A stretch of 64,000 bases of DNA from Methylobacterium sp. CB376 (GCF_029714205.1 NZ_CP121648.1:5529001-5593000), one strand, 5' to 3'. Shown: positions 18,010 through 30,205, counted from the first letter of the stretch. A program made the numbers and translations. Notes: a model not told the origin generated them from the sequence alone.

Positions 18010-20519
18010 GCGCCGCGGCCTCGCTCGCCGCCGCCCCGGATCCCGACGCGGAGCGGGCGGAGCGGCGCGCGCGCTGGAGCGCCGGCTACCGGCCGCTCCC
18101 GGGCGTGCCCGACGAGCTGATCGGCCCGGACGGGACGCCCCGCCGGGCCTGGGACGGCTTCCTCGACCGGCTCTCCGCCCTGGCCGAGGAGGAGATCGCC
18201 GCCCGGCTCGCCGCCGCCGAGCGGCACATCCACAACACCGGCATCGCCTACCGGGTCTACGGGGAAGCGGCGGAGCGCGACTGGCCCCTCGGCGTGCTGC
18301 CGCTGCTGATCGAGGGCGACGAGTGGGCGGAGATCGCCGCGGGCGTCGCCCAGCGCGCGAGCCTGCTGGAGACGATCCTCGCCGACCTCTACGGCGAGGC
18401 CCACCTGGTCGCGGCGGGCCTGATCCCGGCCGCGGCGGTGGCGGGCAGCCCCGAATTCCTGCGCCCCCTGCACGGGGTGCGCCAGCCCGGCCACGGGCGC
18501 CAGCTCCACCTCTACGCCGCCGACCTCTCGCGCGGGCCGGACGGGCGCTGGCGCGTGCTCGCCGACCGCACCCAGGCCCCCTCCGGCGTCGGCTACGCGC
18601 TGGAGAACCGGATGGTGCTCGCCCGCGCCCTGCCGGAGGTGCACGGGGCCCTCGACGTCGAGCGCCTCGCGCCGTTCTTCCAGGCCTTCCGGGACGGGCT
18701 CGCCGCCGCCGCCGAGCGGGTCGAGCCCCGCATCGGCCTGCTCACCTCCGGCCCCTACGGCGACACCTACGTCGAGCAGGCGGTGCTCGCCCGCTACCTC
18801 GGCCTCGCCCTCGTCGAGGGCGACGACCTGCTGGTCCAGGACGGCCGGCTCTACGTGCGCACGGTGGCGGGCCTCAAGCGCGCCGACGTGCTCTGGCGCC
18901 GGGTCGACGGCGACTACGTCGATCCCCTCGCCCTCGAGCCGGATTCCCGGCTCGGCGTGCCGGGCCTCGTCGAGGCGGTGAAGGCCGGCGCTTGCGTGAT
19001 CGGCAACATGCCGGGGGCGGGGCTGGTCGAGGGCGGCTGGCTCGCCGCCTACCTGCCGCGGCTCGCCGAGCACCTGTTCGGGCAGCCCCTGCGCCTGCCG
19101 GGCCTCGCGACCTGGTGGTGCGGCGACCGCGCCCAGCGCGAGGCGGTGCTGGAGCGGGTCGAGACCCTGACCCTGCGCCCCGCCGCGGCGCCGGCCCAGG
19201 GCGCCTTCACCACGAGGGCCTTCGGCGCCCGCGACCCCGAGGAGACCGCCCGCCTCCTCGCCGTCCTGCGCGACCGCCCCGGCGACCTCGTGGCCCAGGA
19301 GCCGGTCCAGCTCTCGACCGCCCCGGTCTGGGACGGGGACGGGCTGGTGCCGCGGCCCTTCGTGCTGCGGGTCTTCGCCGCGGCGACGCCGGGGGGCTGG
19401 CAGGTGATGCCGGGAGGGTTCTGCCGCATCTCGGCCCAGGCGGACGTGCAGCCGCTCGCCATGGGGGCGGGGGTGCGCGCCGCCGACGTCTGGGTGCTGG
19501 GCGGCAGCGACGGCGATCCCGCCGCGGCCCTGCCGCGCCTGGAGCAGCCCTCGGTGCGCCGGGTGCAGGGCCTGCTGCCGAGCCGGGCGGCCGACAACCT
19601 GTTCTGGTTCGGCCGCTACCTGGAGCGGGCCGAGGCGATGCTGCGCCTCACCTCCTGCCTGCTCAGCGGGGCGGGCGGGCTCGCGCGCAGCGAGGCGGAT
19701 CTCGGCACGCACGCGCGGCTGCGCAACCTCCTGCACAGCTGGGGGGCGGTGCCGACGACGCTCGGACCCGCGGCCGCCCTCGCCGCCCACGCGCTCTCGG
19801 GCCGCGAGGCCTGGGGCTCGGCCCGCGCCCACGTCGCGGCGGCGCGGCGCAACGCCGCCTCCCTGCGCGAGCGGCTCTCCCTCGAGACCTGGCGGGCGCT
19901 CAGCGCCCTGCACGACCTGCTGGAGCGGCCGCAATCCGTTCCCGGCTCGGAGGCGGCGTGGCTCGACCGCGCGGAGCGGGCGCTCGAACTCGCCGCCGCG
20001 CTGGCGGGGCTCGCGCAGGAGAACATGAACCGGGCCGGCGGCTGGCCCTTCGTCGACATGGGCCGGCGGATCGAGCGGGCGATCAACACCTGCCGCTTCG
20101 CCGAGATCTTCGCGGCGGACGAGGCCAGCGGCGACGACCTCGCCACGCTGCTGCAGCTCGTCGATTCCCGCATCTCCTACGGGGCGCGCTACCTGCTCGG
20201 CGTGGCCCTGGCGCCGGTGCGCGACTTGGTGCTGCTCGACCCCTTCAACCCGCGCTCGGTGGCCTTCCAGGTCGAGCGGCTCGCCGAGCACCTCGACGGG
20301 CTGCCGGCCCTGCGCCAGGACGGGCTGCCCGAGCCGCCGACCCGGATGGTGCTCCGGCTCGCGGGCGAGATCGCCAGCGCCGAGGCCGCCGCCCTCTCCC
20401 CCGCCGTGGCGCAGGACTGGGAGGCGCGCCTCTGGGCCATCGCCGAGGCGGCGGCGGCGCGCTACTTCCCGGGGGGCTCCGACGCCGCCCGCCCCGAGCG
20501 ACTGGTGGCCCTCGCGTGA
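18006..20519 (+). CDS. circularly permuted ATP-grasp/alpha-E domain fusion protein
   Basis: An 837-aa fusion. Residues about 60-500 are the circularly permuted ATP-grasp type II ligase family (DUF404/DUF407): [55 protein letters not shown]. Residues about 515-830 are the all-helical alpha-E domain (DUF403), starting [23 protein letters not shown]. These domains are often separate genes; here they are joined. ATP-grasp enzymes form amide bonds at ATP cost, so a peptide ligase is predicted, but no substrate is known. It overlaps both neighbours by 4 bp. Confidence 0.9.
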   Translation: MSAAASLAAAPDPDAERAERRARWSAGYRPLPGVPDELIGPDGTPRRAWDGFLDRLSALAEEEIAARLAAAERHIHNTGIAYRVYGEAAERDWPLGVLPLLIEGDEWAEIAAGVAQRASLLETILADLYGEAHLVAAGLIPAAAVAGSPEFLRPLHGVRQPGHGRQLHLYAADLSRGPDGRWRVLADRTQAPSGVGYALENRMVLARALPEVHGALDVERLAPFFQAFRDGLAAAAERVEPRIGLLTSGPYGDTYVEQAVLARYLGLALVEGDDLLVQDGRLYVRTVAGLKRADVLWRRVDGDYVDPLALEPDSRLGVPGLVEAVKAGACVIGNMPGAGLVEGGWLAAYLPRLAEHLFGQPLRLPGLATWWCGDRAQREAVLERVETLTLRPAAAPAQGAFTTRAFGARDPEETARLLAVLRDRPGDLVAQEPVQLSTAPVWDGDGLVPRPFVLRVFAAATPGGWQVMPGGFCRISAQADVQPLAMGAGVRAADVWVLGGSDGDPAAALPRLEQPSVRRVQGLLPSRAADNLFWFGRYLERAEAMLRLTSCLLSGAGGLARSEADLGTHARLRNLLHSWGAVPTTLGPAAALAAHALSGREAWGSARAHVAAARRNAASLRERLSLETWRALSALHDLLERPQSVPGSEAAWLDRAERALELAAALAGLAQENMNRAGGWPFVDMGRRIERAINTCRFAEIFAADEASGDDLATLLQLVDSRISYGARYLLGVALAPVRDLVLLDPFNPRSVAFQVERLAEHLDGLPALRQDGLPEPPTRMVLRLAGEIASAEAAALSPAVAQDWEARLWAIAEAAAARYFPGGSDAARPERLVALA

Positions 20520-21415
20520 TCTACCTCCTGCGCCACGTCACCTCCTACGCCTACCGGGACGCGGTGACCCACGCGCGCTGCGTCCTGCGCCTGACGCCGG
20601 CCACCGGCGAGGGGCAGCGCGTGCTCTCGCACCAGATCACGATCCAGCCGCACTCCCACCGGCGCGCGACCGGGGCCGACTTCTTCGGCAACGCGACCAC
20701 GACGCTCACCGTGGAGACGCCGCACCGGGCCTTCCGGATCGAGGCGCTGTCGCGCATCGACGTCGACCGGTCGGAACTGCCCGACCTCGCCTCGGGCCTC
20801 GCCTGGGAGGAGGTGCGCGAGCGGGTCCTGGCGCATCCGAGCCTCGCGCCGCATTCCCCGGTGCACTTCGCCGGCCCGAGCCGGCGGGTGCCGCTCGCGG
20901 CCGAGGTGACGGCCTATGCCCGGGCGAGCTTCCCGCCGGGGGGCGGCCTCTACGCGGGGGCGGTCGACCTGATGCGGCGCATCCACGCGGACTTCACCTT
21001 CGACGCCGGGGCCACCGACGTGGCGACCCCGGTGGCGCAGGCCTTCGCGGGCCGCAGGGGCGTCTGCCAGGACTTCGCCCACATCATGATCGCGGGGCTG
21101 CGCGGGCTCGGCCTGCCGGCGGCCTATGTCAGCGGCTACCTGCGTACCCGCCCGCCCCCGGGCATGAAGCGCCTCGAAGGGGCGGATGCGAGCCACGCCT
21201 GGGTCTCGGTCTGGTGCGGCGACGGCTGGCACGGCCTCGACCCGACCAACGCGGTCGCGGTCGAGGACGACCACATCGTGCTGGCGACGGGGCGCGACTA
21301 CGCCGACGTCGCCCCGGTCGCCGGAATCATCGCCGGGTCGGGGTCGCAGCGCCTGACGGTCGCCGTCGACGTGGTGCCGGAGGAGGAGGCGCGGGACCTC
21401 GCGGCCGGGGCCTAG
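20516..21415 (+). CDS. transglutaminase-like cysteine protein
   Basis: A 299-aa stand-alone transglutaminase-like protein. N-terminal domain YLLRHVTSYAYRDAVTHARCVLRL, then triad segments GVCQDFAHIM, SHAWVSVWC and LDPTNAVAV. The GTG start overlaps the upstream stop (GTGA). It is the third gene of the ATP-grasp operon and the second transglutaminase fold in it. In related clusters such proteins are thought to cleave or transfer peptide bonds made by the ATP-grasp partner; this is inference. Its TAG stop lies inside the end of a Rhizobiales-type repeat. Confidence 0.9.
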   Translation: MIYLLRHVTSYAYRDAVTHARCVLRLTPATGEGQRVLSHQITIQPHSHRRATGADFFGNATTTLTVETPHRAFRIEALSRIDVDRSELPDLASGLAWEEVRERVLAHPSLAPHSPVHFAGPSRRVPLAAEVTAYARASFPPGGGLYAGAVDLMRRIHADFTFDAGATDVATPVAQAFAGRRGVCQDFAHIMIAGLRGLGLPAAYVSGYLRTRPPPGMKRLEGADASHAWVSVWCGDGWHGLDPTNAVAVEDDHIVLATGRDYADVAPVAGIIAGSGSQRLTVAVDVVPEEEARDLAAGA

Positions 21416-21517
21416 AGCAGCACCCGATCACGTTGCAACCGGGTGCCGCTCTCGATCTTTGATCTTGCCGCATTATCTGCGACGAACCGGCATCCACTTC
21501 GTCGGAAATCGCTCTAG
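21412..21517. repeat. Rhizobiales-type intergenic repeat bounded by CTAGAGC/GCTCTAG
   Basis: A 106-bp element with terminal inverted CTAGAGC (21412-21418) and GCTCTAG (21511-21517). It contains two hairpins: 21414-21426 with 21440-21452 (12 of 13 paired) and CGACGAA 21480-21486 with TTCGTCG 21498-21504. The segment GAACCGGCATCCACTTCGTC resembles an intergenic repeat common in Rhizobiales genomes as I recall it. The TAG of the left CTAG is the stop codon of the upstream transglutaminase gene. Confidence 0.65.
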
Positions 21518-21520
21518 CGC

Positions 21521-21712
21521 TCAGAACTTGAACACGGACTTCGCCGCCTCCTGCGAGGCCTGCCGGTGCCGGCGGGCCTCCTCCAGCCGGGCGATCTCCG
21601 CCCGCAGGAGCGCGATGCGGGCGTCGAGGTCGCCGAGCGAGAGGGCCGTGAGGTCCTGGCCGAGCACGTGGGTGGAGGTCTGGGGCCGCGGGCGGTCGTC
21701 GTCGGTGAGCAT
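21521..21712 (-). CDS. DUF1192 family protein
   Basis: A 63-aa protein matching the small alphaproteobacterial DUF1192 family: LSLGDLDARIALLRAEIARLEEARRHRQASQEAAKSVFKF. The region is a short heptad-like helix of the kind that pairs as a coiled coil. AAGGAGA sits 7 nt before the ATG at 21712. Function is unknown. It is convergent with the transglutaminase operon, separated only by the repeat. Confidence 0.8.
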   Translation of the reverse strand: MLTDDDRPRPQTSTHVLGQDLTALSLGDLDARIALLRAEIARLEEARRHRQASQEAAKSVFKF

Positions 21713-21876
21713 GCGGGGTCTCCTTGGGGCGGGCGCCGGCCTTCTGGGCGCGGGCGCGTCTCTCCCTGCGCGGGCGCGTCCCGGGCCGCAAGCATGTCCG
21801 GCAAGCATGTCCGGCTTGGCCCGCCGCCGGAACCCCTCCGGGCCCGGAGACCCGGGCCGCACCTGTCCCAACGCGA

Positions 21877-21905
21877 TTGACTCGCCCCGGCCATTCCGCC
21901 ATACA
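21877..21905 (+). promoter_or_regulatory. candidate sigma70-type promoter for rpmH-rnpA-yidC-engB
   Basis: TTGACT (21877-21882), 17-nt spacer, CATACA (21900-21905). The -35 is near consensus and the -10 is weak (3 of 6). It lies about 125 bp before rpmH and in the right direction. Confidence 0.35.
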
Positions 21906-21955
21906 GCGCCGGACGCGAGGCCGCCGCCCGACGAGGGCGGGCGCTCGCCATTCGT

Positions 21956-21968
21956 CTGAACAGTTCAG
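21956..21968. promoter_or_regulatory. CTGAACAGTTCAG palindrome, possible operator
   Basis: A perfect 6+1+6 palindrome between the candidate promoter and rpmH. Its shape resembles operators of TetR-type repressors, but no such gene is in the window. Confidence 0.3.
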
Positions 21969-22029
21969 TCATCCACGAGGGCTGCGGCGGTGTCGCACAT
22001 CGTCGGCCCCGGCCTTCTGAGGCATCGCC

Positions 22030-22164
22030 GTGAAGAGAACGTATCAACCCTCCAAGCTCGTGCGCAAGCGCCGTCACGGCTTCCGCGCGCGGATGGCCAC
22101 GGTCGGCGGCCGCAAGGTCATCGCCGCCCGCCGCGCCCGCGGCCGCAAGCGCCTGTCGGCGTAA
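22030..22164 (+). CDS. rpmH: 50S ribosomal protein L34
   Basis: A 44-aa protein starting at GTG and reading [18 protein letters not shown], with the family's [19 protein letters not shown] end. This is full length for L34. TGAGG lies upstream of the GTG. It is the first gene of the conserved rpmH-rnpA-yidC-engB order. Confidence 0.97.
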   Translation: MKRTYQPSKLVRKRRHGFRARMATVGGRKVIAARRARGRKRLSA

Positions 22165-22201
22165 GCGGTCCGGCCAGGCCTCGGCCCAGGCCCTCAGCCG
22201 C

Positions 22202-22618
22202 ATGGGCGCCGGCAGGCCGCCGATCGGGCGGATCACGCGGCGCCCCGACTACCTGGCGGCGGCCACGGGCCGCCGTTTCCACACCGGGCGCATGACCGCG
22301 CAGGGGCGCCCGCGGCGGGCGGAGGAGCCCGCCACCGGGTTGCGGTTCGGCTTCACGGTCACCAAGAAGACCGGCCACGCCACCGAGCGCAACCGCATCC
22401 GGCGCCGCCTGAAGGCCGCCGCGGCCGAGATCGGACCGGAGCACGCGGAGCGGGCCCTCGACCTGGTGCTGATCGGCCGGCGCGAGGCCCTGGGCGCGCC
22501 TTTCGAGGTCCTGGTCAACGACATCCGGCGGGCGCTCGCCACCGTGACGAAGCCGAAGCCGGCGGGACAGCCGGGCCGGCCCCGCCGCGAGGCCGCGCCG
22601 CCCGAACCACAACCGTGA
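22202..22618 (+). CDS. rnpA: ribonuclease P protein component
   Basis: A 138-aa basic protein that assists the RNase P RNA in trimming tRNA 5' leaders. The family core is clear: RITRRPDYLAAATG, FGFTVTKKTGHATERNRIRRRLK (RNR motif) and DLVLIGRREAL. A proline- and charge-rich C-terminal tail (KPAGQPGRPRREAAPPEPQP) extends beyond the fold. It is 37 nt downstream of rpmH, the usual position. The start is taken as ATG 22202; the ribosome-binding site is weak. Confidence 0.95.
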   Translation: MGAGRPPIGRITRRPDYLAAATGRRFHTGRMTAQGRPRRAEEPATGLRFGFTVTKKTGHATERNRIRRRLKAAAAEIGPEHAERALDLVLIGRREALGAPFEVLVNDIRRALATVTKPKPAGQPGRPRREAAPPEPQP

Positions 22619-22726
22619 GGCGATACCGGGTCGCCCGGCCTCGCCTCTTGCAGAAGAATCCGGGCCGGACGCCGCCTGACGCGCGCCCGGCCTCGTGCAT
22701 GAGGCGGCAGCCGTCGCGGGACCTTC

Positions 22727-24601
22727 ATGGGTAACGACAAGACCAACATGATCATCGCCATCGCGCTGTCGCTGGCGGTGCTCCTCGGCTGGAACTACTT
22801 CGTGACGGCGCCGCAGGTCGAGCGCCAGCGCCAGCAGCAGGCGGCCCAGGTCAACCCTTCGCAGGGCGTCAACCCTTCGCAGGGCGTCGATCCCTCGCAG
22901 GGCGTCAACGCCTCCCCGAGCCCGAAGGAGGGCGGCCCCTCCGCCCCCGTGCCCGGCACGCTCCCGGGCGCCGCCGGCGGCAGCCCGCAGGCGGCGCTCG
23001 CCCGCGACGAGGCGCTCGCCCGCGCCCCGCGGGTGCGCATCGACACGGAGGCCCTGCGGGGCTCGGTCGCGCTCAAGGGTGGGCGCATCGACGACGTCGC
23101 CCTCAAGGGCTACCACGAGACGGTCGACCCGAAGAGCCCGGAGATCGTGCTGCTCTCGCCGGCGGGCTCGGCCAATCCCTACTACGCCGAGTTCGGCTGG
23201 GTCGGCCAGAATGCCGGGCCGCTGCCGGGCAGCGACACGGTCTGGACCGCGGACGGCGACGTGCTGACCGCGAAGAAGCCCCTGGTCCTGACCTTCGACA
23301 ACGGCGCCGGCCTGGTGTTCCGCCGGACCCTCTCGGTCGACGACAAGTACATGTTCACGATCGAGGATTCGGTCGAGAACAAGGGCCCGAACCCGGTCAC
23401 GCTCTACCCCTACGGGCTGGTCTCGCGCTGGGGCAAGCCGCACACCCAGGGCTACTACGTGCTCCACGAGGGCATGATCGGCGTGGTCGGCGACAAGGGC
23501 CTCCAGGAATACACCTACGACAAGATGGCCAAGGAGAACCCGCTCGGCGCCCCCGGCACCCGCGGCGTGTCCTGGCCCGGCGCCACCGGCGGCTTCCTCG
23601 GCATCACCGACAAGTACTGGGCGGCGGCGACGATCCCCGACCAGCAGGCGCCCTATACCGGCAGCTTCACCGAGCGCGACGAGGGCGCGACCAAGGTCTA
23701 CCAGGCAAGCAGCCTCGGCGAGGCCAGGGCGGTCGCGCCCGGCGCCTCCGTGCAGGCGAGCCAGCGCCTCTTCGCCGGCGCCAAGGAGGTCTCGACCGTC
23801 GACGCCTACCGCGAGAAGCTGAACATCAAGCAATTCGATCTCCTGATCGACTGGGGCTGGTTCTACTTCATCACCAAGCCGATGTTCAAAGCCCTGGACC
23901 TGTTCTACAAGCTCTTCGGCAATTTCGGCGTCTCGATCCTGGTGGTGACGCTGATCCTGAAGCTGTTCTTCCTGCCGATCGCCAATCGCTCCTACGTCTC
24001 GATGGCCAAGATGAAGGCCGTCCAGCCGGAGATGACCGCGATCCGCGAGCGCTACGCCGACGACAAGGTGAAGCAGCAGCAGGCGATGATGGAGCTGTAC
24101 AAGAAGGAGAAGATCAATCCGGTGGCGGGCTGCTGGCCGGTGCTGATCCAGATCCCCGTCTTCTTCTCGCTCTACAAGGTGCTGTTCGTCACGATCGAGA
24201 TGCGGCACGCGCCGTTCTTCGGCTGGATCCGCGACCTCGCCGCCCCGGATCCGACCTCGATCGTCAACCTGTTCGGCCTCCTGCCCTTCACGCCGCCGGA
24301 CCTGCTCCATCTCGGCGTCTGGCCCATCGTCATGGGCATCACGATGTTCCTGCAGATGAAGATGAACCCGGCCCCGCCCGATCCGGTGCAGGCCCAGGTC
24401 TTCACCTTCATGCCGATCATCTTCACCTTCATGCTGGGCTCGTTCCCGGCCGGGCTGGTGATCTACTGGGCGTGGAACAACCTGCTGTCGATCCTGCAGC
24501 AATACTGGATCATGCGGCGCAACGGGGTGAAGGTGGAGCTGTGGGACAACCTGCGCTCGACGTTCCAGCGCCGCACCCAGGTGAAGACGGCCAAGGGCTG
24601 A
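22727..24601 (+). CDS. yidC: membrane protein insertase YidC
   Basis: A 624-aa inner-membrane insertase that places proteins into the membrane with or without SecYEG. TM1 is at residues about 5-24 ([19 protein letters not shown]). A large periplasmic domain follows, then the conserved C-terminal five-TM core from [19 protein letters not shown] through the end. Between TM1 and the periplasmic fold a low-complexity segment has three 6-residue repeats of the form VNPSQG. Its stop overlaps the engB start (TGATG). Confidence 0.97.
   Translation: MGNDKTNMIIAIALSLAVLLGWNYFVTAPQVERQRQQQAAQVNPSQGVNPSQGVDPSQGVNASPSPKEGGPSAPVPGTLPGAAGGSPQAALARDEALARAPRVRIDTEALRGSVALKGGRIDDVALKGYHETVDPKSPEIVLLSPAGSANPYYAEFGWVGQNAGPLPGSDTVWTADGDVLTAKKPLVLTFDNGAGLVFRRTLSVDDKYMFTIEDSVENKGPNPVTLYPYGLVSRWGKPHTQGYYVLHEGMIGVVGDKGLQEYTYDKMAKENPLGAPGTRGVSWPGATGGFLGITDKYWAAATIPDQQAPYTGSFTERDEGATKVYQASSLGEARAVAPGASVQASQRLFAGAKEVSTVDAYREKLNIKQFDLLIDWGWFYFITKPMFKALDLFYKLFGNFGVSILVVTLILKLFFLPIANRSYVSMAKMKAVQPEMTAIRERYADDKVKQQQAMMELYKKEKINPVAGCWPVLIQIPVFFSLYKVLFVTIEMRHAPFFGWIRDLAAPDPTSIVNLFGLLPFTPPDLLHLGVWPIVMGITMFLQMKMNPAPPDPVQAQVFTFMPIIFTFMLGSFPAGLVIYWAWNNLLSILQQYWIMRRNGVKVELWDNLRSTFQRRTQVKTAKG
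22850..22903 (+). repeat. 18-bp in-frame tandem repeat within yidC
   Basis: Three units of GTCAACCCTTCGCAGGGC (two identical, the third with two changes), followed by a degenerate fourth. They encode [18 protein letters not shown] in the linker after TM1. Unit length is a multiple of three, so copy changes keep the frame. Confidence 0.85.
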
Positions 24602-25251
24602 TGGCGGGGCCGGACGAGGCCGACGCGGCCCTGATCGAGGCGGGGCGCCTGCTCTTCGCGGGCCCCGCCGACTTCGCCACCGCGTCCGACACGCTGGCGG
24701 GTCTGCCGCCCATGCGCGGCCTGGAGATCGCCTTCGCGGGCCGCTCGAATGTCGGCAAGTCGAGCCTCATCAACGCGCTCACCGGCCGCAACACGCTGGC
24801 GCGCACCTCGCACACGCCGGGGCGCACGCAGCAGCTCAACTTCTTCGACCTCGGCGGCAAGCTCACGCTGGTCGACATGCCGGGCTACGGCTACGCCGCG
24901 GTGTCGAAGGCCAAGGTCGCCTCCTGGACCGAGCTGATCCACGCCTACCTGCAGGGCCGGGCGAACCTCGCCCGGGTCTACGTGCTGATCGACGCCCGCC
25001 ACGGCATCAAGCCGAACGACGGCGAGGTGCTGGACGAGCTCGACGCGGCCGCCGTTTCCTACCAGGTGGTGCTGACGAAGGGCGACGACCTCAAGAAGGG
25101 CGAGGTGGCGTCCCGGCTCGACGCCACCGCGGCCGCCCTCGCCCGCCGGCCGGCGGCCTATCCGGAGATCATCCTGACCTCGAGCCGCACGGGCGAGGGC
25201 ATCCCGGCCCTGCGGGCCAGCGTGGCGCGGCTCCTCGCCGAGCGCGGCTGA
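24601..25251 (+). CDS. engB: ribosome biogenesis GTPase EngB/YsxC/YihA
   Basis: A 216-aa small GTPase needed for late large-subunit assembly. G1 is [11 protein letters not shown]3 is DMPGYGYA and G4 is LTKGDDL (usually TKxD). GRTQQLNFF matches the family switch region. The ATG overlaps the yidC stop (TGATG) and the stop overlaps the next start, so three genes are translationally coupled. Length is normal for the family. Confidence 0.95.
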   Translation: MAGPDEADAALIEAGRLLFAGPADFATASDTLAGLPPMRGLEIAFAGRSNVGKSSLINALTGRNTLARTSHTPGRTQQLNFFDLGGKLTLVDMPGYGYAAVSKAKVASWTELIHAYLQGRANLARVYVLIDARHGIKPNDGEVLDELDAAAVSYQVVLTKGDDLKKGEVASRLDATAAALARRPAAYPEIILTSSRTGEGIPALRASVARLLAERG

Positions 25252-25655
25252 TGCCCCGCCCCGAGCGCATCCTGTTCGCGCTCGGCGCGCTCGCGGGCCT
25301 GCTCGGCGTCGCCGCCTCCGCGGCGGCCGCCCACCTGACCGGCGGCACGCTCGCGACCGCCGCGCAGTTCCTGCTCGTCCACGCGGGCCCGGTGCTGGCG
25401 CTGGCCGGCCTCAGCGGGAGCGGCCGCCTGCGCCCGGGCCTCGCCCGGCCCGCCGCCGCCTGCCTCGTCCTCGGCCTCGTCCTGTTCAGCGGCGACCTGT
25501 CCGCGCGGGCGCTGGCGGGCCATCCGCTCTTCCCGATGGCGGCGCCGACCGGCGGCCTCGTCCTGATGCTCGGCTGGGCGCTCGCCGCCCTCGCGGGCCT
25601 GCTGCGGGTCAGCGCACCTGCAGGAACGTCACCGCCGCCGCCTGCTCGCGGGTGA
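25251..25655 (+). CDS. DUF423-like small membrane protein
   Basis: A 134-aa protein with four hydrophobic segments (about 8-28, 36-52, 62-80, 92-114), pattern and size like the DUF423 family of inner-membrane proteins of unknown function. Its ATG overlaps the engB stop. The last 16 codons overlap the convergent phosphatase gene and encode SAPAGTSPPPPARG, which lacks homology-like character. Confidence 0.7.
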   Translation: MPRPERILFALGALAGLLGVAASAAAAHLTGGTLATAAQFLLVHAGPVLALAGLSGSGRLRPGLARPAAACLVLGLVLFSGDLSARALAGHPLFPMAAPTGGLVLMLGWALAALAGLLRVSAPAGTSPPPPARG

Positions 25656-26274
25656 ACACCCCGGCGGTGAGCGGCCCCCCGAACACCGCCCCGGTGTCGA
25701 GGTTGGTGCGATGGTGCCGCGCGTCCGGATGGCCGCTGCGCAGGGGCGTGTGGCCGTGCACCACGTGCTTGCCGAAATCGTAATCGGCCGACAGGAAGGG
25801 CTCGCGGATCCACAGCCGCTGCTCCGGATCCGGGTCGGGGGCGGGCCGGCCGGGCCGGAACCCCGCATGGACGTACCAGCGCCGCGCATCCTCGTGCAGC
25901 GTCGGCAGGGCGGCGATCCAGTCGAGGTCGCCCCGGGGCAGCTGGTCGACCCGCGCCACGCCGTAGGAGGCGAGCACGGCCCGGCCGCCGTTGAACAGCC
26001 AGAGCGGCTCGTCGGCGCCCGAGAGGGCGCCGAGCAGCATCGCCTCGTGATTGCCCTTCAGGCAGGTGACCTGGCCGGGCTCCCGCTCCTGGAGGGCGCG
26101 CAGGGTGGCGATGACCCGGGCGCTGTCGGGCCCGCGGTCGACGTAGTCGCCGAGGCAGACGATGCGCCGCGGCCGCCCCGCCCGATGCACCTCGATCTCG
26201 GCGAGCAGCCGGTCGAGCTGGTCGGCGCAACCGTGGATGTCCCCGATCGCGTAGGTGAGCCCCTCGCCGTCCAT
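25609..26274 (-). CDS. PPP-family metallophosphoesterase (Ser/Thr protein phosphatase type)
   Basis: A 221-aa enzyme with the metal-binding signatures in order: GDIHG (residues 11-15), GDYVDRG, GNHE, and later His residues in YVHAGFRPG and VVHGHTPL. This is the bacterial PrpA/PrpB-like branch of PPP phosphatases. Targets cannot be told; phosphoproteins or small phosphoesters are possible. GAGGGAA precedes the ATG. It overlaps the convergent DUF423 gene by 47 bp. Confidence 0.9.
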   Translation of the reverse strand: MDGEGLTYAIGDIHGCADQLDRLLAEIEVHRAGRPRRIVCLGDYVDRGPDSARVIATLRALQEREPGQVTCLKGNHEAMLLGALSGADEPLWLFNGGRAVLASYGVARVDQLPRGDLDWIAALPTLHEDARRWYVHAGFRPGRPAPDPDPEQRLWIREPFLSADYDFGKHVVHGHTPLRSGHPDARHHRTNLDTGAVFGGPLTAGVFTREQAAAVTFLQVR

Positions 26275-26429
26275 CCGCGTTCCCTCGCAGGACCTCTCGC
26301 CCGGTCCGGGCCATCATAGAGCAACCGGAACGCCGGCGGCACGATCCCGATCCGCGACCGCGGCGCGGCTCCCACGGCAGAGAGGGCCGGCCCCGCGCGG
26401 TGACCGGCCCTCGCCGTCGTCGCTCCGGC

Positions 26430-26466
26430 CCGTACCGGCGGTCACGAGACGTGACCGCCGGTACGG
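26430..26466 (-). terminator. 16-bp-stem palindrome downstream of clpB
   Basis: Arms CCGTACCGGCGGTCAC (26430-26445) and its exact complement (26451-26466), loop GAGAC. It lies 88 nt past the clpB stop, in the 279-bp gap before the phosphatase. A long perfect stem with 5-nt loop suggests a terminator or palindromic repeat; no T run follows on either strand. Confidence 0.5.
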
Positions 26467-26553
26467 TGCTCGACCGGTCGCCGAGCCGCTGGCTTGGCTC
26501 GCGCATGCGAGAGGGTCGACGGCCCGATGCGTCCGCATCCCGGGCCGCCGGCA

Positions 26554-29190
<2,637 letters not shown>

Positions 29191-29428
29191 CTCGTCTCCC
29201 CTCCTCGTGCGCGACCGCCCGCCCCACCGGGCGCGGACGGACCGACAGGCGCCCCCGCCGCTCCGGCGCGGGGCCCCCGGCGCTCGCAGCGAGCCGCCGG
29301 TGACCTGCATGTGGTGTGACATATCGGTAACACAAGGGGTGGCACGCCGCGGCGACGCCGATCCGTCATGCGCGCGGCGGGGGACGGGGCGGCTTGCTCC
29401 GCGGGCCGGGGCGGCGTAGCGCTGGGCC
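29191..29428 (-). promoter_or_regulatory. clpB upstream region, possible heat-shock promoter
   Basis: The 238-bp divergent gap between clpB and the MOSC gene. On the clpB strand CCCCTTGTG (reverse of 29331-29340) is a -35-like heat-shock element about 145 bp ahead of the start, followed by an AT-rich ATATGTCACACCACATG. The -10 is not convincing, so sigma32 control is only a suggestion. Confidence 0.25.
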
Positions 29429-30202
29429 ATGCCCGTCACGCTGCGCGTCGCCGCCCTCCACCGCTACCCGGTCAAGGGCCTCTCCCCCGAGCCGCTGGAG
29501 GCGGCGGAGCTGGAGGCCGGGTGCTACTTCCCGGGTGACCGGCTGTTCGCGATCGAGAACGGCCCGAGCGGGTTCGACCCGGCCGCGCCCGCCCACCAGC
29601 CCAAGATCAAGTTCCTGATGCTGATGCGCGACGAGGCGCTGGCGCGGCTCGCCACCCGCTACGACGACGCGAGCGGCACGCTGACGATCCGCGAGGGGGA
29701 CCGGGAGGTGCTGCGGGCCGACCTCGGCACGCGCGAGGGGCGGCTCGCGGTCGAGGCCCTGATGCGCCGCGTCGTGCCGGACGCCCTGCGCGGGCCCCCG
29801 AAGCTGCTCGCGGCGCCGGAGGGGTTCCGCTTCACGGATTCGCGGCAGGGCTTCGTCTCGCTCATCAACCTCGCCAGCGTGGCGGCGATCGAGGACATGG
29901 TCGGGGCGCCGGTCGACCCGCTGCGCTTCCGGGGCAACCTGCAGGTCACCGGCCTCGCGCCCTTCGCGGAGCTGGACCTGGTCGGGACCGAGCTGGCGGC
30001 GGAGAACGGGCTGCGCCTGCGCGTGACCAAGCGGACGGAGCGCTGCGCGGCCACCAACGTGGATCCGGCGACCGGCCAGCGCGACCTCGCGATCCCGCGG
30101 GCGCTGATGCGGCGCCTCGGCCACGCCGATTGCGGAGTCTACGCGACGGTAGTGGCCGGGGGCGCCCTGCGCCGCGGCGACGCGCTCTCCGCGGCGGCCT
30201 GA
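29429..30202 (+). CDS. MOSC domain-containing protein
   Basis: A 257-aa protein with an N-terminal MOSC beta-barrel (VAALHRYPVKGLSPEPLEAAEL, GDRLFAIENG) and a C-terminal MOSC domain (RFRGNLQV, then the conserved cysteine in TERCAATNVDPATGQRDL). The family binds molybdenum cofactor or carries sulfur; the specific role here is unknown. It is monocistronic, divergent from clpB, and ends 4 nt before an array of intergenic repeats. Confidence 0.88.
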   Translation: MPVTLRVAALHRYPVKGLSPEPLEAAELEAGCYFPGDRLFAIENGPSGFDPAAPAHQPKIKFLMLMRDEALARLATRYDDASGTLTIREGDREVLRADLGTREGRLAVEALMRRVVPDALRGPPKLLAAPEGFRFTDSRQGFVSLINLASVAAIEDMVGAPVDPLRFRGNLQVTGLAPFAELDLVGTELAAENGLRLRVTKRTERCAATNVDPATGQRDLAIPRALMRRLGHADCGVYATVVAGGALRRGDALSAAA

Positions 30203-30205
30203 CCG

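Larger units (their letters stand above)
21713..22029. other. promoter region ahead of rpmH
   Basis: A 317-bp gap between DUF1192 (leftward) and rpmH (rightward). It holds a sigma70-like candidate (21877-21905) and a 13-bp palindrome (21956-21968), listed separately. No small ORF with support was seen. Confidence 0.5.

Noticed and set aside
21713..22164. Replication origin beside rpmH
   Set aside because: rpmH-rnpA marks oriC in some bacteria, but no dnaA, DnaA-box cluster or AT-rich unwinding region is seen here.
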